Below are positions 1-9,516 of a DNA stretch of 64,000 nt, one piece after another (position 1 is the stretch's first letter; every line of letters starts with the position of its first letter). This DNA is from Pedobacter arcticus A12. Lineage in GTDB: Bacteria > Bacteroidota > Bacteroidia > Sphingobacteriales > Sphingobacteriaceae. The translations under genes were made by a program, and so were the position numbers. The stretch lies in contig NZ_JH947125.1 in assembly GCF_000302595.1 (NCBI RefSeq), forward strand, positions 642,299-706,298. The letters are read 5' to 3'. The notes beneath the pieces are model-generated. The model saw only the letters and a program-made list of their open reading frames with translations, made no database searches and was not told where the DNA came from.

Positions 1-228
1 GATTATAAGCATTACACTTCTCTCAATCTGTTAGCTGCGGTATTTGATATTCCAACCCCAAAAGATGATATCGACGGCAGTATGGTTGGCGATGTTTATT
101 GGAATCAAAAAGACACGAAACGGATTAAGAATTACTGCGAAAAAGACGTAGTAACTACCGCCCGACTTTTGCAGAAGTTTAAAGGCTTACCTGCACTTAC
201 CGAAGAACAAATTACTTATGCTGATTAG
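1..228 (+). CDS. PolB-like 3'-5' exonuclease, C-terminal part
   Basis: The reading frame is open from the left edge to a TAG at 226-228, giving the last 75 residues of a protein whose start lies outside the window. The segment carries YCEKD followed by VVTTARLLQKF. This fits the Exo III motif (Y-x3-D) of DEDDy exonucleases and resembles the predicted 3'-5' exonucleases related to the PolB proofreading domain. Such enzymes remove nucleotides from DNA 3' ends using two metal ions. The Exo I and II motifs would be upstream and cannot be checked. The call rests on one motif and overall look, so the family is likely and the exact substrate unknown. Confidence 0.7.
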   Translation, partial: DYKHYTSLNLLAAVFDIPTPKDDIDGSMVGDVYWNQKDTKRIKNYCEKDVVTTARLLQKFKGLPALTEEQITYAD

Positions 229-309
229 GTTCGATTAAGTGAAAAGTTCAAAGTCAAAAGTAAAAAGGCTTGTATAGTTGATTAGTGATTTGAAAAAAAT
301 GGTCGTTTT

Positions 310-2031
310 ATGATTGATAAGGTGCTAGTAGTTGAAAGTTTGAGCATTAGCTTTAAGACCGAGAGCGGACTGGTTAAGGTTGTTGATGGGATAAATTTCC
401 AGTTAAAAAAAGGAGAAATTATTGGTTTGGTTGGCGAGTCGGGCTCTGGGAAATCGGTAAGTTCTTTGGCATTGATGCGTTTGTTACCGCCAAATGCGAT
501 AGTAGCCGGCGAGGTTTTATTTAACGATATTAATTTATTGGCATTGCCAGAAAATGAAATGCAGGCTTTCAGAGGAAACCGCATTGGAATGATTTTTCAG
601 GAACCGATGACTTCCTTAAACCCAGTGATTAAATGCGGAAAGCAAATTACCGAGAGCATTATTCTACACCAAAAAGTTGATGAAAACACTGCCAAAGAGC
701 GCACCATCCAACTTTTTGAAGAAGTAAAACTGCCAGAACCTGCTTATACATTCAACAAATTTCCGCATGAACTTTCTGGCGGACAAAAGCAACGCGTAAT
801 GATTGCGATGGCTTTAGCTTGCAATCCCGACGTGTTAATTGCCGATGAACCAACAACTGCTTTAGACGTAACAGTACAGAAAAGTATTTTGGAATTGTTG
901 CTGAAGCTGAAAGCAGAGCGTAATATGAGTTTGATTTTTATTTCGCATGATTTAGCAGTAATTGGTGAGATAGCTGATCAAATTTTGGTGATGCGCAACG
1001 GTAAAATTGTAGAACAGGGAAATATTGCCCAAGTATTTTTAAATCCACAGCATCCCTACACTAAAGGTTTATTGGCTTGTCGCCCAGCGCCTAATTTGCA
1101 GTTGAGTAGGTTGCCGACTATTAGCGATTTTGTTTCAGCAGGTTTAACGGTTGCCGAACTTAACGATAAGTACCAGTTGAAGCCCGAAACTATTGCCATT
1201 AAAAGGGCACAGCTTTACAAACAGCAACCTTTATTAAAGGTGGAAGAATTGAATACGTGGTTCTTAAAAAAAGGAAGTTTATTTTCTGCAAAAAAAGAAT
1301 ACACCAAAGCCGTGAACGGTGTTAGTTTTGAGGTTTATCCCGGAGAAACATTTGGTTTAGTTGGCGAATCTGGCTGTGGCAAAACAACCTTAAGCAGAAC
1401 CATATTAAAACTGATAGAACCCACATCGGGAAAAATTGTATTTGATAACGAGGATATTTCTGTATTGGATGCAAAGCAGATGCGCCCTCTGAGGAAAGAT
1501 ATCCAGATTATTTTCCAGGATCCTTATTCCTCGTTAAACCCGGTTAAAACCATCGGTTATGCTTTAATGGAGCCATTAATTGTCCATAACGTTTTAAAAT
1601 CGAGCAAAGAGCGTAAAGCTTATATTTTAGAATTATTAGAAAAAGTTGGCTTAACCGCAGTGCACTATAACCGTTATCCGCATGAGTTGTCTGGCGGGCA
1701 AAGACAGCGGATTGTAATTGCCAGAGCTTTAGCTTTAAAACCAAAATTGATTATCTGTGATGAAGCAGTTTCGGCATTAGATGTTTCGGTACAGGCGCAA
1801 GTTTTGAATTTACTGAAAGATCTACAGGCGGAATTTAACCTTACTTATATTTTTATTTCGCATGATATGGCGGTGGTAAAGCATATTGCCGATAGAATGA
1901 TGGTGATGAACCAAGGTGAAATTGAAGAAATCGGCTATCCCGAAGAGCTATACAACCATCCAAAAAAAGCATATACACAAGCTTTGATCAATGCAATTCC
2001 GAAAGGGATTTTGGCTAAGGTAGAAAGTTAA
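310..2031 (+). CDS. Double-ATPase ABC transporter protein, peptide/nickel type
   Basis: A 573-residue cytoplasmic protein with two complete ABC ATPase halves. Half one has Walker A GESGSGKS at 42-49, signature LSGGQKQR and Walker B VLIADEPTTALD. Half two has Walker A GESGCGKT, LSGGQRQR and LIICDEAVSALD. Both halves end with oligopeptide-transporter-type C-terminal segments (NPQHPYTKGLL and NHPKKAYTQALI). This is the fused DppD-DppF/YejF/GsiA architecture, which powers import of dipeptides, oligopeptides or similar solutes. No permease or binding-protein gene is adjacent, so the partner subunits must be elsewhere. ATG 310 opens just before the first beta strand, as expected. It lies 81 nt after the exonuclease stop. 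Confidence 0.92.
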   Translation: MIDKVLVVESLSISFKTESGLVKVVDGINFQLKKGEIIGLVGESGSGKSVSSLALMRLLPPNAIVAGEVLFNDINLLALPENEMQAFRGNRIGMIFQEPMTSLNPVIKCGKQITESIILHQKVDENTAKERTIQLFEEVKLPEPAYTFNKFPHELSGGQKQRVMIAMALACNPDVLIADEPTTALDVTVQKSILELLLKLKAERNMSLIFISHDLAVIGEIADQILVMRNGKIVEQGNIAQVFLNPQHPYTKGLLACRPAPNLQLSRLPTISDFVSAGLTVAELNDKYQLKPETIAIKRAQLYKQQPLLKVEELNTWFLKKGSLFSAKKEYTKAVNGVSFEVYPGETFGLVGESGCGKTTLSRTILKLIEPTSGKIVFDNEDISVLDAKQMRPLRKDIQIIFQDPYSSLNPVKTIGYALMEPLIVHNVLKSSKERKAYILELLEKVGLTAVHYNRYPHELSGGQRQRIVIARALALKPKLIICDEAVSALDVSVQAQVLNLLKDLQAEFNLTYIFISHDMAVVKHIADRMMVMNQGEIEEIGYPEELYNHPKKAYTQALINAIPKGILAKVES

Positions 2032-2062
2032 ACGGCAAGATTTTTGTTTGTTTGATAGCATT

Positions 2063-2731
2063 ATGGCAAACTTTAAAGTAAAAATTACAGAAGTAACTCC
2101 TTTAGTAACAAATGTTTTCAGAATAAGAACCGAGAAGCCAGCTGGCTATAATTTTAGTCCCGGGCAAGCAACCGAAGTTTCTTTACAATATGAGGGCTGG
2201 GAGAAAGAAAAACGACCGTTTACTTTTACCTGTTTACCAAAAGATAACTTTTTGGAGTTTACTATTAAAACTTACGAAGATCACCAAGGCGTGACGAAAA
2301 GAATTTCCACTATTGCACCTGGCGACGAGTTCGAAATTGGAGATGCTTGGGGAACCATAAATTATAAAGGTGAAGGTGTATTTATTGCAGGTGGTGCCGG
2401 TGTAACGCCCTTTCTTTCTATTCTAAGAGATTTACATCAAAAAGGAGCATTAGGTTATAATCAATTGATTTGCTCTAATAAATTTGAAGATGAAATCATC
2501 TGTTATGACGAACTGAAAAGTATGCTAGGCGATCGGTTCATTAATACCATTACCAAACAAAATGAACCCGAGTTACACATCGGTAGAATTGATAAAGAAT
2601 ACCTGCAAGCTCATATCAAAGATTTTAACCAACAATTTTACGTTTGCGGTCCACAAGGTTTTACCAAAACTATTTTGGGCATCCTAAAAGAATCGGGAGC
2701 AAATGCTGAAGGTTTGGTTTTTGAGCAATAG
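2063..2731 (+). CDS. Flavin-dependent oxidoreductase, ferredoxin reductase fold
   Basis: A 222-residue cytoplasmic protein of the ferredoxin-NADP reductase superfamily. The N-terminal barrel has RPFTFT, matching the RxYS/T-type motif that binds flavin. The C-terminal half has GGAGVTPFLSILRDL, the nucleotide-binding start of the NAD(P) domain, and CGPQGF near the end, typical of this fold. It probably passes electrons from NAD(P)H through flavin to an unknown acceptor; no iron-sulfur domain is present. An in-frame TTG at 2048 would add five residues, but ATG 2063 gives the usual family N-terminus (MANFKVKITEV). It follows the ABC gene by 31 nt and precedes a terminator, so the two may share a transcript. 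Confidence 0.85.
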   Translation: MANFKVKITEVTPLVTNVFRIRTEKPAGYNFSPGQATEVSLQYEGWEKEKRPFTFTCLPKDNFLEFTIKTYEDHQGVTKRISTIAPGDEFEIGDAWGTINYKGEGVFIAGGAGVTPFLSILRDLHQKGALGYNQLICSNKFEDEIICYDELKSMLGDRFINTITKQNEPELHIGRIDKEYLQAHIKDFNQQFYVCGPQGFTKTILGILKESGANAEGLVFEQ

Positions 2732-2761
2732 TATTCAATCTTAGTTAAAAAAAATATAGAT

Positions 2762-2787
2762 AGAGGAGCTGAGAAGCTCCTTTTTTT
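2762..2787 (+). terminator. Rho-independent terminator
   Basis: A stem with core GGAGCT and AGCTCC around a GAGA loop is followed by seven T. It lies 31 nt after the flavin reductase stop and should end the ABC-reductase transcript. Confidence 0.85.
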
Positions 2788-2873
2788 GTTTTATAAAATG
2801 TCAGATGGATTTAGACCGATTGATTCTGGTTGAAGTTAACCCACCAGTTTCAATTTTCATTGTAGCTAGTATT

Positions 2874-2990
2874 TTGCGTTAGGGATAGCAGTGGATACCG
2901 GCAATGTGGCTAAAGCCTTGTGTAGTATGAACGTATAGCCCGCCCCGTTTGAGCCCCGGGCGAAAGCAATTGGGGAACGCCCAAATTTTA
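2874..2990 (+). repeat. Intergenic repeat, GGATACCGG family, copy 1
   Basis: Positions 2874-2901 match 39730-39757 (opposite strand) at 23 of 28 bases, sharing the core GGATACCGG. The rest of the element is GC-rich compared with its surroundings and holds short complementary pieces (GCCCGCCCCG, GCCCCGGGCG). It fills most of the 405-nt gap between the flavin reductase and the MG2 protein; no gene is visible in that gap. It has no coding potential and is of unknown nature, possibly a dispersed non-autonomous element. Confidence 0.55.
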
Positions 2991-3136
2991 AGCGAAAAAT
3001 AAGAAGCGCTAAAATTTTTTGTTTACTGTATTTTAGTAAAGAAACCGTAGGAAAATGTTAAAAAAACCTAAAAATTGCAGATTATTTGCCACAAAGCTAT
3101 TTAAAAAGCTAAATTTAAAACTCCGAATACATATTT

Positions 3137-5851
3137 ATGATCAAATTAAGAATAGCCCGATATATATTACTGTTTTGTGTTTTAAGCACCTTTAAAAATT
3201 CAGTGTATGCCCAAAATATTCCCCTGGCTGAAGTTGCGCAGAAAAAAGCAAAAATAGCGGCGGAAAACCCGATAGAAAAAGTTTACCTACATTTTGATAA
3301 GCCATACTACGCTGTAGGCGATACGGTTTGGTTTAAAGGTTACGTAACGATGGGTTTAAACATCCCGTCGCCGGTTAGTAAAATTTTATATGTTGAGTTG
3401 ATTAGCGATAGGGATTCTTTAGTGAAAAGTTTGAAGATACCTGTAGAAAGTAGTGTTGCCACGGGAAGTTTTGTATTGCCTTATCCGGATTTTAAGGAGG
3501 GGAATTACCATGTTAGAGCCTTCACAAAATGGATGCTGAACAGAGATGCCGATTATTTTTTCTCGAAAAACATTTATGTGGGGAGTGCACTTAGTAAAGA
3601 ACTAATTACAAACATTAGTTTTAACGGAAGTATTGATGATAAAGGGCAGAGAGTAAAAACCAAAATTGTTTATAAAGATTCGGACGGCAAACCTTTGGCA
3701 AATAAAAAAGTAAATTGGGAAGTAAATGCAGATTTTAATAGGGTTGCCCGCGGTAAAGAAACTACGGATGCAAACGGGGTTATTAATTTAGATTTTGGCA
3801 GTAGCAATAAAGTTGCACTGAATAGTGGGGTTTTAAGCACTTCTGTAGAGGTTGGAGATCGGAAAGTGCTGAACAAAAATTTCAATCTTAAAACTGCAAT
3901 TACAGAAAATGATATTCAGTTTTTTCCAGAAGGCGGTTACTTATTAAACGGTATAACAACAAAAGTTGGATTTAAAGCCATAAGCTCAAACGGTTTAGGT
4001 GTTGATGTTAAAGGTACTTTGGTTGATAAAATCGGGACAGAGGTTGCAACTTTTAAGGCGCAGCATTTAGGGATGGGAAGTTTTAGTTTTACACCAAAAT
4101 TAGGTGAAGTTTATACCGCACAGATTACTTTTGCCAATGGCGACAGAAAAAATGTTGCGTTACCCGCAGTTACCGATGAAGGAGTTGGGTTAAGCATTCT
4201 CCAAAAAGCCGATAGCGTATATGTTAATATCAATGCCACCGAAAGTTTTCTGCAAAAAAACAAAAATCAGGCGTTTTACATTGTAGCACAAAACGGCAAT
4301 GCCCTATTTTATGCGGCACAAAGTATTTTTAGGTTACGAAATTATACCATTGTTTTACCGGTAGATAATTTGCCGAATGGTTTATTACAGATTGCTATTC
4401 TAAAGCCAGATTACAAGCCTTATTCAGAACGTTTGGTGTTTGTCAAACGAAAAGATTTTGTAAAAATTAACTTAAAACCAGATCTTCCATCGTATAAAGG
4501 TCGCCAAAAAATCAAGTTCAATTTAGAACGCGTTGGAGGTTTAGATGCTGATCATGGAAACTATTCGGTTTCGGTTATCAACGCTACAAAAGTTCCGTAT
4601 GATGAAAATAAAGAAATCACCATTTATAGTAATCTGTTGCTGAGTTCTTATATTTTAGGCTACATAGAACAACCTAACTATTATTTTAACGATAAAAACC
4701 CTAACCGTTTAGCGGATTTAGATAATTTGTTGATTACCCAAGGTTACAGCAGTTTTGCCTACGCAGATATTGCTGCAGACAAATTACCGGTTTTAAAAGT
4801 TTTGCCAGAGCAGGGGATAGATGTTACAGGAACCATTAGAAGAATGAACGGTATGCCTTGGGAAAACGCCCGTTTATTGTTTCAGATTCCAGATAAACAT
4901 TATAGTATAACCGCAAATACCGATAAAGAAGGTCGTTTCGCTTTCAAAAATCTGATATTCAAAGATTCGTCAGATGTGGTTGTCAATGCCCGAAACAACG
5001 TAAATTCTAAAGATATCCGCATTATGGTTGATGGAGAAACTTACCCGGCCTTAATCAGAAACATCAATACTCCGGATAACGTGTTGAATATGGACAGTTT
5101 TATGAATACTTATTTGGCAAATAGTAAAATAGAACGTCGTAGCGCTTTTATGTTGCAAGAAGTGGTGGTGAAAAGTGAGCCAGTGGTTAAAAAACCTAGT
5201 CACACCGATCATAGTGCATTAAGCGGGCTAAGTATGCAGGCAGATAGAGAAGTTTCTGGCGACCAATTTGACGGCTGTAATGTGTTAACCAATTGTTTAA
5301 GCATTGCTGGGCTTACTTATATTGATTACCAGCTTTATTTATCTAAAACCTATAACCAAGGAAACAAAACGCCTATTGAAATTTATGTTGACGGAATGCC
5401 GGTAGACGTGAATTACCTTTTAAGCATCGACCCAAAGGGAATTGCTTCCATAGAAGTTTTTAACAACGATGGACTTTCTGGTATTAACCAGCGTAGCAAC
5501 ACTTTAGGCGTTGTTGTGGTGAATATGAAAGAGGTTAAAAAAGTTAAAATCAGCAAAGATCAGCTTAAAGAATTGTTTCCGCCAAACAACGTAGTAACTA
5601 TTAAGCCAAAAGGCTATAGTCCAGAGCGCAGTTTTTATGTGCCAAAATATGCTGGTCCAAAAACAACCTTACAAGCGCAAGATTACCGTACCACCATTTA
5701 CTGGAACCCAATAGTTTTAACAGATAAAGACGGAAAAGGGAGTTTTGAGTTTTACAATAGTGACGATAAAGGACCTTATAAAGTAGTGTTAGAAGGTGTG
5801 GATGCAAATGGAAATATTGCTCGTTCTGTGTATGAGTATAAGTTGAATTAA
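3137..5851 (+). CDS. Secreted MG2-domain protein with TonB-plug-like C-terminal part
   Basis: A 904-residue exported protein. Residues 1-25 are a signal peptide ending VYAQ. The region from about 40 to 150 (KVYLHFDKPYYAVGDTVWFKGYV) is an MG2-type macroglobulin beta domain, followed by more beta-rich sandwich domains and a carboxypeptidase-regulatory-like segment near 570-620 (IDVTGTIRRMNGMPWENARLLF). Near 750-810, IYVDGMPVDVNYLLSIDPKG and ASIEVFNNDG resemble the plug domain of TonB-dependent receptors, yet no 22-strand barrel follows. Families with this layout occur in Bacteroidota and are believed to work at the outer membrane; the function is unknown. It is a single gene with repeats on both sides. 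The start is chosen because the signal peptide begins there. Confidence 0.75.
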   Translation: MIKLRIARYILLFCVLSTFKNSVYAQNIPLAEVAQKKAKIAAENPIEKVYLHFDKPYYAVGDTVWFKGYVTMGLNIPSPVSKILYVELISDRDSLVKSLKIPVESSVATGSFVLPYPDFKEGNYHVRAFTKWMLNRDADYFFSKNIYVGSALSKELITNISFNGSIDDKGQRVKTKIVYKDSDGKPLANKKVNWEVNADFNRVARGKETTDANGVINLDFGSSNKVALNSGVLSTSVEVGDRKVLNKNFNLKTAITENDIQFFPEGGYLLNGITTKVGFKAISSNGLGVDVKGTLVDKIGTEVATFKAQHLGMGSFSFTPKLGEVYTAQITFANGDRKNVALPAVTDEGVGLSILQKADSVYVNINATESFLQKNKNQAFYIVAQNGNALFYAAQSIFRLRNYTIVLPVDNLPNGLLQIAILKPDYKPYSERLVFVKRKDFVKINLKPDLPSYKGRQKIKFNLERVGGLDADHGNYSVSVINATKVPYDENKEITIYSNLLLSSYILGYIEQPNYYFNDKNPNRLADLDNLLITQGYSSFAYADIAADKLPVLKVLPEQGIDVTGTIRRMNGMPWENARLLFQIPDKHYSITANTDKEGRFAFKNLIFKDSSDVVVNARNNVNSKDIRIMVDGETYPALIRNINTPDNVLNMDSFMNTYLANSKIERRSAFMLQEVVVKSEPVVKKPSHTDHSALSGLSMQADREVSGDQFDGCNVLTNCLSIAGLTYIDYQLYLSKTYNQGNKTPIEIYVDGMPVDVNYLLSIDPKGIASIEVFNNDGLSGINQRSNTLGVVVVNMKEVKKVKISKDQLKELFPPNNVVTIKPKGYSPERSFYVPKYAGPKTTLQAQDYRTTIYWNPIVLTDKDGKGSFEFYNSDDKGPYKVVLEGVDANGNIARSVYEYKLN

Positions 5852-5899
5852 GGTTGAATGAGAGAATATGGAAGGAATGATGTCGTGGAATTTCAATTT

Positions 5900-5960
5900 C
5901 GTCATCTCGACGATAGGAGAGATCTCTAAGTTCTTCTGCACTACCTTGGTTCAACCAAGA
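5900..5960 (+). repeat. Short intergenic repeat with palindromes
   Basis: The 314-nt gap between the MG2 protein and trhO has no gene. At 5900-5927 it contains CGTCATCTCGACGATAGGAG followed by AGATCTC, a sequence type I recognise from many Bacteroidota intergenic regions (a recollection, not a search). At 5945-5959 follows a perfect palindrome, CTTGGTT-C-AACCAAG. Function is unknown; it may be a dispersed non-coding repeat or a transcript-end structure. Confidence 0.45.
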
Positions 5961-6096
5961 AACAAACGGATTAGGCGTTCATAATTGTCTTGCAACTCTT
6001 TTAATACTTCGTTCGAAAGAACTCGAGGTATAGCATATTCTTTTTTTAGTTTTCGGCTTTGTGCATTTAGCTTTTATTTTAATGATGAAAATCAAA

Positions 6097-6126
6097 TTTC
6101 ACGAAAAATTATTTTTAATATCTTTG
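6097..6126 (+). promoter_or_regulatory. Promoter of trhO
   Basis: TATCTTTG at 6119-6126 matches the Bacteroidota -7 consensus TAnnTTTG. TTTC lies 18 nt upstream as a -33 element. Transcription would start near 6133, about 33 nt before trhO. Confidence 0.65.
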
Positions 6127-6165
6127 CGTTTCATTTAACACTGTTTACACCAGTATCAATGAATT

Positions 6166-7113
6166 ATGAGAAAGCATTACCAAACACTTCTATATTATTG
6201 CTATAGCCACATCCAGGATGCGGAGCAATACACCGCAAATCATTTAAAATTTTGTAAATCTGTTGGTTTAACCGGGCGTATTATTATTGCCGATGAAGGT
6301 TTAAACGGAACAGTATCCGGAACGGCTGAAGCCTGCAAAGCTTACATGAATTATATTTATGCCGATGGCAGATTCAATGCAACTGAGTTTAAGATTGATG
6401 AAGTTGACAAACCTAGTTTTATAAAGATCCACTGCCGTTATAAATCCGAAATTGTGTATTCTGGTTTAAAAGATCCATCATATATTGATCCTACAAAACA
6501 AACCGGGAAGCATTTGGAACCCAAAGAATTTGCCGAGATGAAAGACCGCGATGATGTGGTTATTTTAGATGTTCGTTCTAATTACGAACACAAAATGGGC
6601 AAATTTAAAAATGCAGTCACCTTAGATATTGATAATTTCAGAGAATTTCCTGAAATGATTAATCAATTGGCGCAATACAAAGACAAAAAAATTCTGACTT
6701 ACTGCACCGGTGGAATTAAATGTGAAAAAGCGTCAGCCTTACTATTGAAAGAAGGTTTCAAAGATGTTTACCAGTTACACGGAGGCATTGTTAAATACGG
6801 TAAAGAAGCCGAAGGGAAAGATTTTGAAGGCAAATGTTATGTTTTTGACAACCGATTAGCCGTTGATGTAAATACGGTAAATCCGGTGGTGATCTCTACA
6901 TGTGGTAATTGCGGAACAACTACGCAGAAAATGATCAACTGTGCTAATCCAGAATGCAATATCCATTTCACACAATGTGATGCTTGTGGAACTAAATTAG
7001 ATGGTGCTTGTTCTATAGCCTGTCAAACTCATCCACGCAAACGTCCGTATGATGGAACTGGTTATTACGTAAAAATTCCACAACCAGTGGTTGCAAAAAC
7101 TAAGTTTAACTAG
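6166..7113 (+). CDS. trhO: tRNA uridine(34) hydroxylase
   Basis: A 315-residue cytoplasmic protein of the UPF0176/YceA family. TrhO enzymes hydroxylate U34 of certain tRNAs to ho5U, using molecular oxygen. The N-terminal part is acylphosphatase-like (IIADEGLNGTVSGT), followed by a rhodanese domain from about 125 with DVRSNYEHKMGKF and the active loop YCTGGIKCEKA; the catalytic Cys is residue 180 and a second Cys is 186, as in the family. The C-terminal region is Cys-rich (CGNCGTTT, CANPEC, CDACGTKLDGAC) and probably binds a metal. It is a single gene with its own promoter at 6097-6126. Confidence 0.92.
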   Translation: MRKHYQTLLYYCYSHIQDAEQYTANHLKFCKSVGLTGRIIIADEGLNGTVSGTAEACKAYMNYIYADGRFNATEFKIDEVDKPSFIKIHCRYKSEIVYSGLKDPSYIDPTKQTGKHLEPKEFAEMKDRDDVVILDVRSNYEHKMGKFKNAVTLDIDNFREFPEMINQLAQYKDKKILTYCTGGIKCEKASALLLKEGFKDVYQLHGGIVKYGKEAEGKDFEGKCYVFDNRLAVDVNTVNPVVISTCGNCGTTTQKMINCANPECNIHFTQCDACGTKLDGACSIACQTHPRKRPYDGTGYYVKIPQPVVAKTKFN

Positions 7114-7439
7114 TTTTTTATGCCAGTCATTAATAAAATAAAGCTGTAATGGTAGGGTGATGCCGACCACAAGAAATATTGCTCACCGGGAAATTAAACA
7201 AGATTTATGGTGGTACGATTATAACACTGGTCAACAAGATAAGGTCAAAAACATCACAGGTCTAGGACCTCCGCGTTCTCTGTGGTGAAAAATTATCAGA
7301 GTGCATAAGTCGTTTACGTCATTTTTGAGGCTTACGATCATAACGCCTACAATAAAGTAAACTAAAACTCCTTGTTTTAAATGACTTCGCTGTTTGACAC
7401 ATTTCGAGCTTTAAGCTTTTTGCTTTAAGCTTGAAGACT
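7114..7439. other. Gene-free gap
   Basis: This 326-nt stretch between two converging genes (trhO and the EEP-fold protein) shows no reading frame with protein-like content and no clear terminator. Near the right end GCTTTAAGC occurs twice, separated by five T; these may form a weak hairpin but not a convincing one. Confidence 0.5.
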
Positions 7440-8273
7440 TTACTTAAGCTTTATTTTAACCAAAACAGGGAAATGATCTGATGGGTATTTTCCTTGAAAT
7501 GTATCACTCAAGATTCCCCATTTAGAAACGCTGAATTGAGGCGTCACAAAAACGTGGTCTATAATTTTATTACCTGTTATCAGTTTTCCATATTCTTGAT
7601 AAGAGTTGTTATTGGCATAGGGAAAATCAACCATCCCATAAGTATCTTTTAGTTGGTTGCTAGTCGCTATAATTCTGTATGGCTCACTATCATGGTCGCC
7701 ATTAAAATCACCCATTAAAATAACCGGTTTGTTTCTTGCTATTTCTTTGATTCGCTCCAACATTAGTTTACTGCTCTCTCGTCTCGCTATTTGCCCTTCA
7801 TGATCGTAGTGAATGCAGAAAACGTAAAAAGTTTTTCTCGATTTTTTATCTTTCAAGTAAATCCATGACGATATACGGTTACAGCATCGCCCGTCCCAAC
7901 CTATAGATGGTTTTTCTGGTGTTTCGGAAAGCCAGAAATCTCCTTTATCAAGTAGGTCAAACCTTTCTGTTTTATAAAATATAGATGAGTGTTCTCCAGC
8001 GTCGCCTCCGTCTCTTCCTTTTCCATATACCGAGTAATAAGGTAAAGCGGTTTTGATATCCTGCAGTTGGTTAGCAAAACCTTCTTGCGTTCCCAGGATG
8101 TCAAAATCGTAAAAACGAATTAAATCCGCTACTAACGGCGCTCGCTGTTGCCATAAATTGCCAACATCTCCACTGGTTTGTAATCGAATATTAAAAGTGC
8201 CGACTGTCAGTTCCTGAGCGTATATCTGATAGCTGAAAAGTAAAAGAAACAAAGCGGTGCATGATTTTTTCAT
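7440..8273 (-). CDS. Secreted endonuclease/exonuclease/phosphatase family protein
   Basis: A 277-residue protein with signal peptide 1-19 (MKKSCTALFLLLFSYQIYAQ). The EEP (DNase I-like) fold motifs are in order: GTFNIR near the start, GTQEG (metal-binding Glu), IHYDHEGQIARRESS, VILMGDFNGD (catalytic Asp-Asn), and the final SDHFPV (catalytic Asp-His). Members hydrolyse phosphodiester or phosphomonoester bonds with Mg2+. Periplasmic members in Bacteroidota are often labelled endonuclease or sphingomyelinase-like; the substrate cannot be read from sequence. It is transcribed alone and converges with trhO. Confidence 0.88.
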   Translation of the reverse strand: MKKSCTALFLLLFSYQIYAQELTVGTFNIRLQTSGDVGNLWQQRAPLVADLIRFYDFDILGTQEGFANQLQDIKTALPYYSVYGKGRDGGDAGEHSSIFYKTERFDLLDKGDFWLSETPEKPSIGWDGRCCNRISSWIYLKDKKSRKTFYVFCIHYDHEGQIARRESSKLMLERIKEIARNKPVILMGDFNGDHDSEPYRIIATSNQLKDTYGMVDFPYANNNSYQEYGKLITGNKIIDHVFVTPQFSVSKWGILSDTFQGKYPSDHFPVLVKIKLK

Positions 8274-8506
8274 TTGAGTAGGTTTTAGTAATTAAAGGTA
8301 GCAACTAATCTAAAATTGGTTGATAAATCTTTTAAAATATTACTTTAGGTTTTGTCGTTCAATAAAAACTGCAATTTAATACCTGTTGGATATCAGCGTT
8401 CTAAGCATTACTGAGAAAAAACTGTATCGCTTAGGCTAGAATTGTCGTAAGAAACTATAACTCGGCAAACTCTTTGCTAAACTCTTTAATGTAAAATCAA
8501 AAAATC

Positions 8507-9280
8507 ATGAAAAACTATATTTTAGTATTATCAATATTCGCACTTTCTGTAGGTGTAACAGCTTGCAAATCCACCCAAAACATCGCTGATAATGCCCATA
8601 ACAGTAAAAACTCGCTAGATTGGCAAGGTGTTTATACTGGCGTTACTCCATGCGCAGACTGTGAGGGGATTCAGACCATCTTACGAATTGATACCAATAA
8701 CAATTATCAGCTAGAAACCTCTTATCTTGGCAAGGTTACTAAGCCGTTTATCGAGAAAGGAACTTTCAGCTGGGACAAGAGTGGGGGCAGAATCAAACTT
8801 GATAACTCTGTAGAAGCGACTTCTCCAAGCTATTATTTAGTTGGAGAAAACCAGTTGATACAGTTGAATTCAGACGGGAAACCAGTGATGAGCGAATTAG
8901 CGAGCAAATACATCTTGAAAAAGGAGAACAACGCTATCGTAGAAAAGTACTGGAAATTAGTAGAACTTAACGGAAGACCAGTTACCCCGCCAGCAGAAGG
9001 CGAGCGAGAAGCTCATCTAATGTTGAAAACCTTAGATAATAGAATAACTGGAAATGGCGGTTGTAATGGGTTCGGTGGAACTTATGAAATATTACCGGGC
9101 AACAGAATTCGCTTTTCTCAGATTTTATCTACGATGATGGCTTGTCCAAATCTTAAAGATGAGCAAGAATTATTTAAAGTGTTAGAAACAGTAGATAATT
9201 ACAGCTATAGTAATGATACGATGACCTTGAACAAAGCGAGAATGGCTCCGTTAGCTAAATTTGTGGCTGTATATTTTTAA
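8507..9280 (+). CDS. NlpE-META fusion lipoprotein
   Basis: A 257-residue lipoprotein; the signal peptide ends at GVTAC, so Cys20 would be lipidated. Residues about 40-135 match the copper-resistance NlpE N-terminal domain, including the CADC pair in YTGVTPCADCEGIQT and the typical LETSYLGK. Residues about 145-257 form a META/HslJ domain (EKYWKLVELNGRPV, GNGGCNGFGGTYEI, MMACPNLKDEQ). NlpE senses envelope stress in enteric bacteria and HslJ is linked to heat and novobiocin resistance there. In Bacteroidota the fused form probably acts in envelope stress or copper handling, which is inferred only. A terminator follows. Confidence 0.88.
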   Translation: MKNYILVLSIFALSVGVTACKSTQNIADNAHNSKNSLDWQGVYTGVTPCADCEGIQTILRIDTNNNYQLETSYLGKVTKPFIEKGTFSWDKSGGRIKLDNSVEATSPSYYLVGENQLIQLNSDGKPVMSELASKYILKKENNAIVEKYWKLVELNGRPVTPPAEGEREAHLMLKTLDNRITGNGGCNGFGGTYEILPGNRIRFSQILSTMMACPNLKDEQELFKVLETVDNYSYSNDTMTLNKARMAPLAKFVAVYF

Positions 9281-9306
9281 ACAAATAATAAGGATATAAT
9301 ATTTAT

Positions 9307-9340
9307 AAAGCTCTTGCGGATTTAATCTGCAGGAGCTTTT
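9307..9340 (+). terminator. Terminator of the NlpE-META gene
   Basis: A long stem AAAGCTC ... GAGCTTT with further pairing inside (TGC/GCA, GATT/AATC) is followed by a short T run. It ends the upstream gene and separates it from the complex I promoter. Confidence 0.8.
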
Positions 9341-9516
9341 TAGATTCTATAGCTTTTTTTAGAAATTAAGTCGTATTCGTATACTTCTTAAGCACAGTAT
9401 GAAGCTGATTCAAAAACAGGGGAAAGAGCCTGCCGATTCGCTTGCATCATTTCCACGCTCAAAATACGCCAGTTTCAGTCCTTAAAAATAAATGTCTAGT
9501 AAATTAGTAGATATTC

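Noticed and set aside
5945-5959. Palindrome CTTGGTTCAACCAAG as a further operator of the lyase regulon
   Set aside because: It has an odd centre (13-base core) unlike the 12-base operators, lies in a repeat and is far from any start.
5985-6206. Open frame of 73 codons before trhO
   Set aside because: It overlaps the trhO promoter and start, has no protein-like composition and no family resemblance.
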